Assembly (NCBI RefSeq): GCF_030812475.1
Contig: NZ_JAUSSR010000007.1
Span: 62,001-126,000, forward strand
Origin: Pseudomonas lini
GTDB taxonomy: Bacteria; Pseudomonadota; Gammaproteobacteria; Pseudomonadales; Pseudomonadaceae
DNA length: 64,000 nt
Direction: 5' to 3'
The notes beneath the pieces are model-generated. The model saw nothing but the letters and a program-made list of their open reading frames with translations. It was not told where the DNA came from and searched no databases. This document shows, piece after piece, positions 43,877 through 51,633 of the stretch; positions within the stretch are counted from its first letter, which is position 1; every line of letters starts with the position of its first letter. The position numbers and the translations under genes are program-made.

Positions 43877-44986
43877 ATGGCTGCTGACCAAAGCGCCCCC
43901 GCTCTGAAAGAAATCTTCAACAGCGAGCGCCTTACACACATCGCCACCGAGATGACGGCCGTCTACCCCGCGTTCAACGCCAAGGCCTTCCTGAAAATGG
44001 CCAACGAAGGCCTTGAGCAATTGTCGATCATGCAACGCATGGCCAGGGTCAGCGAATGCCTGCATGCGGTGCTGCCGCTCAGTTATGAAGAGTCGCTCGA
44101 CGTGCTCTACGCCCTCGCCCCCCGACTGAACAGCGGCTTCGTCAGCATCTCGTTGCCGCACTACGTCGCAACCTACGGCGCTGACCAGTTCGAGCGATCG
44201 ATGGACGCACTCAAATACTTCACCACGTTCGGTTCATCGGAATTCGCGATCCGGCACTTTCTGCGCAGCGATCTGACAGCCACCCTGGCGCAGATGCACC
44301 ACTGGTCCCTGGATGCCAACGAACATGTCCGGCGCCTGGCCAGCGAAGGCAGCCGACCGCGTCTGCCGTGGTCGTTTCGCCTGGAGCGAATCCAGGCCGA
44401 CCCGACACTTGCCGCCGCCATTCTCGACAATCTCAAGACCGACGCCAGCCTGTATGTGCGCAAGTCGGTGGCCAACCACCTCAACGACATCACCAAGGAC
44501 CATCCCGACTGGGTACTCGACCTGATCGAGCGCTGGTCACTGGTAAACAAACATACCGCCTGGATCGCCAGGCATGCCCTGCGCAGCCTGATCAAACAAG
44601 GCAACCCGCGGGCGCTGGCAATCATTGGCGCGGGCGGCAAGCCCGAGGTCGAGATCATCGGCGCGAAAGTGGAACCGGCGGTGATCCGCCTGGGAGAAAA
44701 AATCAGCCTGTCCTTTACCGTGAAATCCACGGTACCGGACAACCAGCGACTGGTGATCGACTATGCCATCGATTACGTCAAGGCCAACGGCAGCAGCTCG
44801 GCGAAGGTATTCAAGCTCAAGGCCCTGACGCTACCGGGCCGGGCCACCGAATACATTGCCCGAGGCCAGCACATCAAGGCGCTCACCACCCGCCGGCATT
44901 ACCCAGGCAGGCACGCCGTGCATATCCTGGTGAACGGCGAGCGCCTGGCCAGTACAGGGTTCGAGATCATCGCTGACGCGGATTGA
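43877..44986 (+). CDS. DNA alkylation repair protein (HEAT-repeat, AlkD-superfamily)
   Basis: 369 residues of helical HEAT-type repeats: VSECLHAVLPLSYEESLDVL, SSEFAIRHFLRSDLTATLAQ, SLDANEHVRRLASEGSRPRL (the RRLASEGxRPRLPW signature) and NLKTDASLYVRKSVANHLND. The last 100 residues form a separate beta-type domain (EVEIIGAKVEPAVIRLGEKI; YAIDYVKANGSSSAKVFKL) typical of this longer subgroup. The family excises or binds alkylated bases. AAGGAA precedes ATG 43877. The 3' end overlaps a gene remnant on the opposite strand by 20 bases. Confidence 0.88.
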   Translation: MAADQSAPALKEIFNSERLTHIATEMTAVYPAFNAKAFLKMANEGLEQLSIMQRMARVSECLHAVLPLSYEESLDVLYALAPRLNSGFVSISLPHYVATYGADQFERSMDALKYFTTFGSSEFAIRHFLRSDLTATLAQMHHWSLDANEHVRRLASEGSRPRLPWSFRLERIQADPTLAAAILDNLKTDASLYVRKSVANHLNDITKDHPDWVLDLIERWSLVNKHTAWIARHALRSLIKQGNPRALAIIGAGGKPEVEIIGAKVEPAVIRLGEKISLSFTVKSTVPDNQRLVIDYAIDYVKANGSSSAKVFKLKALTLPGRATEYIARGQHIKALTTRRHYPGRHAVHILVNGERLASTGFEIIADAD

Positions 44987-45142
44987 CCGCATTGCCGGAT
45001 CGACCGGGCAATATGCGTACCAGCGTGTTATCGCGAACCCAATAGTGATGGAACAATCCCGCCGCGGCATGCGCACCGATCAGCCAGTAACCGGTACTGC
45101 CGAGCAATTCGTGCCAGTACAATCTGAAGAAAACGGCGACCA
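44967..45142 (-). pseudogene. Cytochrome b561 remnant (C-terminal part only)
   Basis: The minus strand reads VAVFFRLYWHELLGSTGYWL then IGAHAAAGLFHHYWVRDNTL and VRILPGR, the last two helices of a b561-type di-haem cytochrome with the haem-ligand histidines in HELLG and GAHAAAGLFHH. The first two helices are missing; sequence upstream of 45142 is the leader of the next gene. A truncated gene left by a deletion or by insertion of the operon at 45220. An ATG at 45142 is in frame but would yield only a 58-residue fragment. Confidence 0.7.
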
Positions 45143-45219
45143 TTATCTCGCCACCTTCAGACTTCGTTAAGAATTGCCCCGGATACTCCTCCCACACTGA
45201 CCCCGGGAGGCGTCTTCCA

Positions 45220-45897
45220 ATGCCCGATTTTGACTGGAACATCCCTCTGCCCCTGCGGTTCGGCCAAGCCGAAACCCCGCAAACGAGTCTGGCCAGAGCC
45301 CTGCCGGACGACCCCCAGCGTCCCCTTTTCGAAACCTTTATCCAGCAACGTTTCCGCAAGGCGCACGGGGCCGACATTCGCCATTTCATGCCGGAACTGT
45401 TCGGTATGCACACCGCCTCAGGCGCACTGTGTGCGGCGGCCGGCGTCCGTCTGGCCAGCAGCGGACAACTGTTTCTGGAGCGGTATCTGGATGAACCGAT
45501 CGAGCCGCTGATCAGTGCCGCGGCCGACCGCCCCGTGGACCGGGCCGATATCGTCGAGGTGGGCAATCTGGCTGCCAGCGACACCGGCAGTGCGCGCATG
45601 TGCATCATCGCCATCACCTACCTGCTGGCCATGGGAGGCCTGGAATGGGTGGCGTTCACCGGCAACATCGGCCTGGTGAACAGCTTTCATCGCCTGGGTT
45701 TGAAACCCGTGAGTCTTTGCGCTGCCGATCCCGCGCGGCTGGGCGACGACCGCCACAGCTGGGGTAGTTATTACGAGAGCAAGCCCTGGGTGCACGTTGG
45801 CAACATCCGCGCCGGCTTCGTCCATTTGCGCAACATCGGGATGTTCAATCGCCTGGGATTGCCATCGTCCATCGAGGAATCCAGCCATGTCGCCTGA
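45220..45897 (+). CDS. Thermostable-hemolysin family protein (GNAT/autoinducer-synthase-like fold)
   Basis: 225 residues. The C-terminal two thirds match the thermostable hemolysin family (PF12261). The central strand and helix, VDRADIVEVGNLAAS (EVGNLAA at 113-119), followed by an ACIIAITYLLAMGGLEWVAF-like block and NSFHRLGLKPV, look like the acyl-CoA/acyl-ACP binding half of GNAT enzymes and of autoinducer or FeeM-type N-acyl synthases. The hemolysin name reflects old phenotype data; acyl transfer is a likelier biochemical role here. GGGAGG precedes ATG 45220. First gene of a seven-gene operon; overlaps the ligase gene by 11 bases. Confidence 0.8.
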   Translation: MPDFDWNIPLPLRFGQAETPQTSLARALPDDPQRPLFETFIQQRFRKAHGADIRHFMPELFGMHTASGALCAAAGVRLASSGQLFLERYLDEPIEPLISAAADRPVDRADIVEVGNLAASDTGSARMCIIAITYLLAMGGLEWVAFTGNIGLVNSFHRLGLKPVSLCAADPARLGDDRHSWGSYYESKPWVHVGNIRAGFVHLRNIGMFNRLGLPSSIEESSHVA

Positions 45898-47368
45898 AAT
45901 GGAGCGTTTCAGGAAGGCTCTGCGTGGCCATGCCGAACGCAAGACCAATGTCATTGCCCTGTGGGGCGATCAACTGAAAGTGGACTACGCCACGCTATAC
46001 GCCGAAGTGGTGTATCGCCAGCAGCGGTTGCGTGATGAAAACGTCAAGGTGGTCGCACTAGCGCTGGATAATGGAGCCGAAGCCATACTCTGGGACCTGG
46101 CCACGCTGTTCGAAGGCCTGACCTGCCTGGCGTTGCCGGCCTTTTTCAGCCCGGCTCAACGCAGCCATTGCCTGGAGCAGAGCCAGGCCGAGCTGGTGAT
46201 TGCCGAGCCGGCATTGGACGCCGAGCTGCAAAGCGCCGGGTATGAGAAAGGCGGTGAGTTCTGGCGTCGCCGCTTCAGCGGCCCGAGCCGGATGCCCGAA
46301 GGCACCGCCAAACTGACCTTCACGTCCGGCACCACGGGCACTCCCAAAGGCGTGTGCCTGAGTGCCGAAAGCATTCTGCGAGTCGCCCGCGAGCTGGATC
46401 AGGCGAGTAAACCCACCGATCCACAGCACCATCTGGCCCTGCTGCCCCTGGCGATCCTGCTGGAAAACATCGGTTGTTATGCCGCGTTATACGCAGGGGC
46501 CACGCTGAGCGTGCCGAGTCAGAAAACCCTGGGCATCGAGGGTGCCAGCGGCGTTGATCTGCCGCGATTGCTCGGTTGCCTGGCCCGCCGTACGCCCGAG
46601 AGCCTGATCCTGGTGCCGCAGTTGTTGCTGATACTGGTCAACGCCGTCGAGCAAAAGGCCTTCACCCCCCACTCGCTGCGATTTGTCGCGGTGGGGGGCG
46701 CGCGGGTAGCCGAGCAATTGCTGCAGCGCGCGCAGCGCGTCGGCCTGCCGGTTTACGAGGGCTACGGATTGTCGGAGTGCGCCTCGGTGGTGTGCCTCAA
46801 TAAGCCTGAAGCGCGACGCCCCGGCAGTGTCGGCCAGCCCCTGCCGACTGTGCAGATTCGCCTCGCCGACGACGGCGAAGTGCTGATCAAGGGTTCGACC
46901 CTGCTCGGTTATCTGGGAGAAGCGCCGCATACCGGTGAATGGTGGCCCAGTGGCGATCTGGGCGAGTTCGATGCCGAGGGTTTCCTCTACCTCAAGGGAC
47001 GCAAGAAGCATCAATTCGTCACCAGTTTCGGGCGCAACGTGAACCCGGAGTGGGTCGAGGCCGAATTGACTCAGCGCCGTCATATCGCCCAGGCCTTTGT
47101 CCATGGCGAAGCCATGCCCCGCAACCATGCGCTGCTCTGGCCCCATCGCCCGGATTGCACCGACGAACAACTGGCAACGGCCGTGACCGAGGCCAACGAG
47201 GCCTTGCCCGATTACGCCCAGGTCCATCACTGGAGCCGTCTGGATCAACCCTTCACCGCTGCCAACGGCCTGCTGACCGCCAACGGCCGTCCCCGTCGCG
47301 ATGCCATCGTCGAGCGTTACCGGGCGCAGCTGACCGAACCCGCCCTTTGCGAGGAATCCGCATCATGA
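45887..47368 (+). CDS. AMP-forming acyl ligase (ANL superfamily)
   Basis: 493 residues. Adenylation motif A3 is LTFTSGTTGTPKGV (143-156), A5 is VYEGYGLSE, A7 GEWWPSGDLGEFDAEGFLY. The C-terminal hinge GRKKHQFVTSFGRNVNPEWVE is normal, but the A10 site reads LLTANGRPRR (462-471), where Arg468 stands in the place of the usual catalytic Lys. It should activate a carboxylic acid, by context a fatty acid, as acyl-AMP and pass it to CoA or another acceptor. Start at 45887 lies inside the previous gene. Its stop overlaps the start of the next gene by four bases. Confidence 0.88.
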   Translation: MSPEMERFRKALRGHAERKTNVIALWGDQLKVDYATLYAEVVYRQQRLRDENVKVVALALDNGAEAILWDLATLFEGLTCLALPAFFSPAQRSHCLEQSQAELVIAEPALDAELQSAGYEKGGEFWRRRFSGPSRMPEGTAKLTFTSGTTGTPKGVCLSAESILRVARELDQASKPTDPQHHLALLPLAILLENIGCYAALYAGATLSVPSQKTLGIEGASGVDLPRLLGCLARRTPESLILVPQLLLILVNAVEQKAFTPHSLRFVAVGGARVAEQLLQRAQRVGLPVYEGYGLSECASVVCLNKPEARRPGSVGQPLPTVQIRLADDGEVLIKGSTLLGYLGEAPHTGEWWPSGDLGEFDAEGFLYLKGRKKHQFVTSFGRNVNPEWVEAELTQRRHIAQAFVHGEAMPRNHALLWPHRPDCTDEQLATAVTEANEALPDYAQVHHWSRLDQPFTAANGLLTANGRPRRDAIVERYRAQLTEPALCEESAS

Positions 47369-48039
47369 GTTTTTTCGACAGGCTACAAGAAGCGACCCGA
47401 CACGAACGCCATGAGCTGTTCAACGTGCCCATCATTCGTGACGCTCTCGAAGGCAAGGTCAGCCTGGAAAGTTACCGGGCCTTCCTGGCGCAAGCCTATT
47501 ACCACGTGCGTCACACCGTGCCACTGATGATGGCGTGCGGGGCGCGACTGCCGTCGCGCCTTGAATGGCTGCGTCAAGCCGTTTGCGAATACATCGAGGA
47601 AGAATACGGCCACGAACAGTGGGTACTCAGTGACATCGAGGCGTGCGGAGGCGACAGGGACACGGTGCGCGATGGCCGGCCGTCCTTGCCGATCGAGTTG
47701 ATGGTCAGCTTCCTCTACGACCTGATCGCCCGGGACAACCCGGTCGGCCTGTTCGGCATGGTCAACGTACTGGAGGGCACCAGCATCGCCCTGGCCACCC
47801 ATGCCGCCGGCAGCATTCGCGAACGCCTGGATCTGCCGGAAAGCGCCTTCAGTTACCTCAGTTCCCACGGTTCGCTGGACATCGAGCATATGCAGACCTA
47901 TCGCCAGCTGATGAACAGACTGGAGGATCCGGCCGACCAGGCGGCCGTTATCCATGCGTCCAGGGTCGTATACCGACTCTACGCCGATATGTTCCGGGCC
48001 CTGCCACGTGATGAGGAATACCTGCATGCGCCTGTCTGA
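47365..48039 (+). CDS. Haem-oxygenase-fold di-iron oxidase (HDO, TenA/UndA-like)
   Basis: 224 residues, all helical. Candidate di-iron ligands are spaced as in HDO enzymes (UndA, BesC, SznF, CADD): Glu80-x-x-His83 in EEEYGHEQW, Glu137 in VLEGTSIAL, His168, and Asp172-x-x-His175 in HGSLDIEHM; His47/His50 are in the first long helix. HDO enzymes oxidise fatty acids, amino acids or guanidines with O2, for example decarboxylating lauric acid to undecene. Placed after an acyl ligase and before an SDR, it likely oxidises an acyl chain or amino-acyl product. Four-base overlap upstream, 14-base overlap downstream. Confidence 0.85.
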   Translation: MSFFDRLQEATRHERHELFNVPIIRDALEGKVSLESYRAFLAQAYYHVRHTVPLMMACGARLPSRLEWLRQAVCEYIEEEYGHEQWVLSDIEACGGDRDTVRDGRPSLPIELMVSFLYDLIARDNPVGLFGMVNVLEGTSIALATHAAGSIRERLDLPESAFSYLSSHGSLDIEHMQTYRQLMNRLEDPADQAAVIHASRVVYRLYADMFRALPRDEEYLHAPV

Positions 48040-48835
48040 AGCTCGGGTGGTACTGACCGGTGCCAGTGGCGGCATCGGCCTGGCCATCGCCACCGCGCTG
48101 TGTGCCAGTGGCGCCCGGGTGCTGGCGATAGCCCGGCATCGGGAACCGCTGGAGCCGTTGCTCGAGCAATACCCGCAGCATCTGTGCTGGCTTGGCGCCG
48201 ACCTGACCCTGGTGGCGGACCGGCACAAAGTGCTGGCCGCGGCCGAGATCATTGACGGCATCAACCTGCTGATCAATGCCGCCGGAGTCAATCACTTCGC
48301 CATGCTCGAACAACTGGCAGACAGTGACGTTGACGCGATGCTGGCGGTGAACATCAGCGCGCCGATCTGCCTGACCAAAACCTTGCTGCCCCTGCTCAAG
48401 CGAGCCGAGAGCGCGATGGTGGTGAACGTCGGCTCGACCTATGGCTCGATCGGCTACCCCGGTTATGCCAGCTACTGCGCCAGCAAATTCGCGTTGCGCG
48501 GTTTTTCCGAAGCCTTGCGCCGGGAATTGGCCGATACCCGCGTCGGTGTGCTTTATGTCGCACCCCGTGCGACTCGTACGAGCATGAACAGCCCGGCAGC
48601 GCAGGCGTTGAATGACGCGCTCAAATCCAGCGTCGATGATCCGCAACACGTCGCCTCGGCGGTGATGCACGCCATCGCCGGTGACCGCCGCGACTTGTAC
48701 CTGGGCTGGCCGGAACGCTTCTTCGTGCGCCTCAACAGCTTATTGCCAAACCTGGTGGACCGCGGCTTGCGCAAGCAATTGCCACTGATCCGCCGCCTCA
48801 GTCAAAAATCTGAAAACGAGCGTATGGAACCATGA
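48026..48835 (+). CDS. Short-chain dehydrogenase/reductase
   Basis: 269 residues, classical SDR. Cofactor loop TGASGGIG (11-18), NAAG at 84-87, catalytic Ser137 in NVGSTYG, Tyr150-x3-Lys154 in YCASK. The tail after 220 (YLGWPERFFVRLNSLLPNLV) resembles SDRs acting on membrane-near acyl substrates. It would reduce or oxidise a carbonyl of the product made by the preceding enzymes. ATG 48026 lies within the end of the di-iron gene; the stop overlaps the TPR gene by four bases. Confidence 0.9.
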   Translation: MRLSEARVVLTGASGGIGLAIATALCASGARVLAIARHREPLEPLLEQYPQHLCWLGADLTLVADRHKVLAAAEIIDGINLLINAAGVNHFAMLEQLADSDVDAMLAVNISAPICLTKTLLPLLKRAESAMVVNVGSTYGSIGYPGYASYCASKFALRGFSEALRRELADTRVGVLYVAPRATRTSMNSPAAQALNDALKSSVDDPQHVASAVMHAIAGDRRDLYLGWPERFFVRLNSLLPNLVDRGLRKQLPLIRRLSQKSENERMEP

Positions 48836-49476
48836 AAAAACTGACCGTTTGCCTGCTGCTGGGGGCCTTGAGCCAGAGCGTCTGGGCCCTGGACGCTGCC
48901 GACCAGCAGCGTCTGGCCGGCATCCAGCAAAGCTGGGCGCATATCCAATACGAACTGCCCGCCGAGCAACGCACCGTCGCCTTCGAAAAACTCGCCACCC
49001 AGGCGTCGGCCTTTACCCGGGAGCGCGAGTCGGTGGCCGAGGCGTGGATCTGGTCCGGCATCGTCACCAGCAGTTGGGCCGGCGCCCAAGGCGGGCTTGG
49101 TGCGCTGAGCAAGGTCAAGGACGCCAAGGTCGATCTGGAAACGGCCCTGAACCTGGACCCCAAAGCCCTGCAAGGTTCGGCCTACACCAGCCTCGGTGCA
49201 CTGTACGACCGCGTACCGGGCTGGCCCATCGGTTTCGGCGACGCCGACAAGGCCGAGCAATTGCTCAAACACGCCTTGCAACTCAACCCGAACGGCATCG
49301 ATAGTCTGTACTTCTGGGGCGATCACCTCTACCGTCAAAAACGCTACGGCGAAGCCAGGGGCGCCCTGGAAAAAGCCCTGCAGGCAGCGCCACGACCCGG
49401 CCGCGAAACTGCCGACGCCGGGCGCCGTAAAGAGATCCAGGCATTACTGGTGGACGTGAAAAAGAAACTCAACTGA
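48832..49476 (+). CDS. Exported TPR-repeat protein
   Basis: 214 residues. A signal peptide (KKLTVCLLLGALSQSVWALD, cleavage near residue 19) sends it to the periplasm. TPR-like helices follow, including VDLETALNLDPKALQGSAYT, AEQLLKHALQLNPNGIDSLY and ARGALEKALQAAP. Such proteins are adaptors; here it might carry or present a product to the sensor kinase encoded two genes later, or help export. Overlaps the SDR gene by four bases, and 11 bases separate it from the response regulator. Confidence 0.82.
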   Translation: MKKLTVCLLLGALSQSVWALDAADQQRLAGIQQSWAHIQYELPAEQRTVAFEKLATQASAFTRERESVAEAWIWSGIVTSSWAGAQGGLGALSKVKDAKVDLETALNLDPKALQGSAYTSLGALYDRVPGWPIGFGDADKAEQLLKHALQLNPNGIDSLYFWGDHLYRQKRYGEARGALEKALQAAPRPGRETADAGRRKEIQALLVDVKKKLN

Positions 49477-49487
49477 CAGGAGTCCGT

Positions 49488-50150
49488 GTGCGCTTATTAC
49501 TGATCGAGGACGATATAGCCCTGGGCGAAGGCATCCATCAAGCTCTGGGCCGCGAAGGCTACACGGTCGACTGGTTGCAGGACGGCAGCAGCGCCTTGCA
49601 TTCACTGCTCAGTGAAACCTTTGACCTGGCGGTGCTTGACCTTGGCCTGCCGCGCATGGACGGGCTCGAAGTGCTGCGTCGCTTGCGTGACAGTGGTTCC
49701 AACCTGCCGGTGCTGATCCTCACCGCCCGGGACGCCACCGAAGACCGCATTGCCGGACTGGATGCCGGGGCTGACGATTACCTGATCAAACCCTTCGACC
49801 TGGCGGAACTCAAGGCCCGACTACGGGCCTTGTTGCGGCGCAGCGCTGGCCGCGCCCACGCACTGATCGAACACGCCGGCATCAGCCTGAACCCCGGCAC
49901 CCAGCAGGTCAGCTACCAGGGCGAGCCGGTGGCCCTGACGCCCAAGGAATATCAGCTGTTGCATGAGCTGCTCTCGCCCCCGGGCCGGGTCATGACCCGC
50001 GATCACCTGATGCAATTGCTCTACGGCTGGAACGAGGAAGCGGAAAGCAACACCCTGGAGGTGCACATCCACCATCTACGAAAGAAATTTTCCAGCGACC
50101 TGATCCGTACCGTCCGGGGTGTCGGTTACCTGGTCGAGGAGCGTCGATGA
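49488..50150 (+). CDS. OmpR/PhoB-family response regulator
   Basis: 220 residues. Receiver with acidic pair Glu7-Asp8-Asp9, phospho-acceptor Asp51 and Lys in LIKPFDL; C-terminal winged helix (LTPKEYQLLHELLSPPGRVM; NTLEVHIHHLRKKF). Closest in style to QseB/PmrA-type regulators. GTG start at 49488 with AGGAG upstream. It is co-transcribed with the five enzyme and adaptor genes and overlaps its kinase by four bases, so it may control this operon in a loop; no binding site could be fixed in the short region before 45220. Confidence 0.9.
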   Translation: MRLLLIEDDIALGEGIHQALGREGYTVDWLQDGSSALHSLLSETFDLAVLDLGLPRMDGLEVLRRLRDSGSNLPVLILTARDATEDRIAGLDAGADDYLIKPFDLAELKARLRALLRRSAGRAHALIEHAGISLNPGTQQVSYQGEPVALTPKEYQLLHELLSPPGRVMTRDHLMQLLYGWNEEAESNTLEVHIHHLRKKFSSDLIRTVRGVGYLVEERR

Positions 50151-51514
50151 CCTCGATCCGGCGTCGCACCCTGACCCTGATCATCGGCCTGATGCTCGCT
50201 GGCCTGGGGGTGATCAGCGTGCTCAACCTGCATGACAGCAACCACGAAATCGCCGAAGTCTACGATGCCCAGTTGGCCCAGAATGCCCGCCTGCTGCAGG
50301 GTGTGATGCGCATGCCGATGGCGAGCAAGGAACACGCCGAGTTGTATCAGGCGTTCAACAAGGCCTTGAGCGAAGCGGCACCCGGAGTCGATGGCCATCC
50401 CTATGAGAGCAAGCTTGCCTTTCAGGTGTGGAATCGCGCGGGCGAAGTGCTGGTGCATACGGCCAGCGCGCCCTCGTTCTCCGCGCCGCCGACGAAACCC
50501 GGCTTCAGCGACGTGGTGGATCTGCATGATCGCCATTGGCGCGCGTTCATGCTCGAGGACAAGCACAATGATTTGCGGATCTGGGTCGGCGAGCGAGACG
50601 ACGTACGCTCGGACCTGGTGGACCGGATCGTAAGTCATACCCTGTGGCCCAATGTGCTGGGCAGCCTGACGCTCGCAGCCATGGTCTGGATGGCGATCGG
50701 CTGGGGCCTCAAGCCTCTGGCGGACATGGCCGCGACACTGCGGGCGCGGCACAGCGGGTCGCTGGAACCCTTGCAACTGACCCCGCTGCCCAGCGAACTG
50801 GAACCGATGCAGGCGGCGCTCAATCGCATGCTCGCGCAGATCCAGGAAGTGCTCGGCCGCGAGCGGCGCTTCATCGCCGACGCCGCCCATGAAATGCGCA
50901 CGCCCCTGGCCGTGCTGCGGGTACACGCACAAAACCTGCTGGAGGCCGGCACTGAACAGGAACGCCGCGAATCCCTGGAATTTCTGATCGCGGGGGTCGA
51001 TCGTACCAGCCGCCTGGTCAACCAGTTGCTGACCATGGCCCGCCTGGAACCGAACACCGTGCCCCCCGTACTGCACCCCATCGACCTGACAGAAACCGTA
51101 CGCGCCAGCCTGGTTCAGCTCACCCCCTGGTTGCTGAGTAAAAACCTGGAATTGGCCTTCGACGTCAATGAGCGCCCGATCAAAGTGGTCGCCGACGCCG
51201 CCGCCATCGACATTGCCCTGAACAACCTGATCAGCAATGCCGCAAACTTTTCACCCGCTCATGGCGTGATCAGGGTGCAATTGAGCCAGGCCGACGGCTT
51301 CTATAACCTGAGCGTCGAGGACCAGGGCCCGGGCATCGACGAAGCGGATCGCGGGCGCTTGTTCGAACGCTTCTACAGTCGCGGGAACACGCAAGGGGCC
51401 GGACTGGGCCTGACGATCGTCAACACCATCGCCACTCGGCTGGGAGGACAGATCACTCTGGTCAACCGGCCTGAAGGCGGGTTACGGGCGACCCTGTCGA
51501 TCCCGGACAAATAG
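50147..51514 (+). CDS. Sensor histidine kinase
   Basis: 455 residues. Two membrane spans (about 9-27 and 168-187) frame a periplasmic sensor of about 140 residues that contains paired His-rich spots (HDSNHE; DLHDRHW). HAMP-like linker, then phospho-acceptor His248 in DAAHEMRTPLAVL, N box NNLISNAANFSP and G boxes DQGPGIDEAD and GAGLGLTIVN. QseC/PmrB type. Last gene of the operon, so the sensor is made together with the enzymes; its periplasmic domain may read the product or the TPR protein. Confidence 0.92.
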   Translation: MTSIRRRTLTLIIGLMLAGLGVISVLNLHDSNHEIAEVYDAQLAQNARLLQGVMRMPMASKEHAELYQAFNKALSEAAPGVDGHPYESKLAFQVWNRAGEVLVHTASAPSFSAPPTKPGFSDVVDLHDRHWRAFMLEDKHNDLRIWVGERDDVRSDLVDRIVSHTLWPNVLGSLTLAAMVWMAIGWGLKPLADMAATLRARHSGSLEPLQLTPLPSELEPMQAALNRMLAQIQEVLGRERRFIADAAHEMRTPLAVLRVHAQNLLEAGTEQERRESLEFLIAGVDRTSRLVNQLLTMARLEPNTVPPVLHPIDLTETVRASLVQLTPWLLSKNLELAFDVNERPIKVVADAAAIDIALNNLISNAANFSPAHGVIRVQLSQADGFYNLSVEDQGPGIDEADRGRLFERFYSRGNTQGAGLGLTIVNTIATRLGGQITLVNRPEGGLRATLSIPDK

Positions 51515-51543
51515 CTCAAGCCACCCTTCGAAACGTGCCCCCC

Positions 51544-51633
51544 TGTAGGAGCTGGCTTGCCAGCGAAGGCGGGGGGTCAGTCGGCATATGTATTGGCTGA
51601 TATGACGTCTTCGCTGGCAAGCCAGCTCCTACA
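51544..51633. repeat. REP doublet overlapping the LysR stop codon
   Basis: Nearly perfect arms TGTAGGAGCTGGCTTGCCAG (51544) and CTGGCAAGCCAGCTCCTACA (to 51633). The CTA at 51629-51631 is the TAG stop of the LysR gene on the minus strand. Loop TATTGGCTGATATGACGTC. Confidence 0.9.

Noticed and set aside
47365..48039. Calling the haem-oxygenase-fold protein a TenA thiaminase or regulator
   Set aside because: It keeps a full set of di-iron ligand residues and lies in an acyl-ligase/SDR operon with no thiamin genes.
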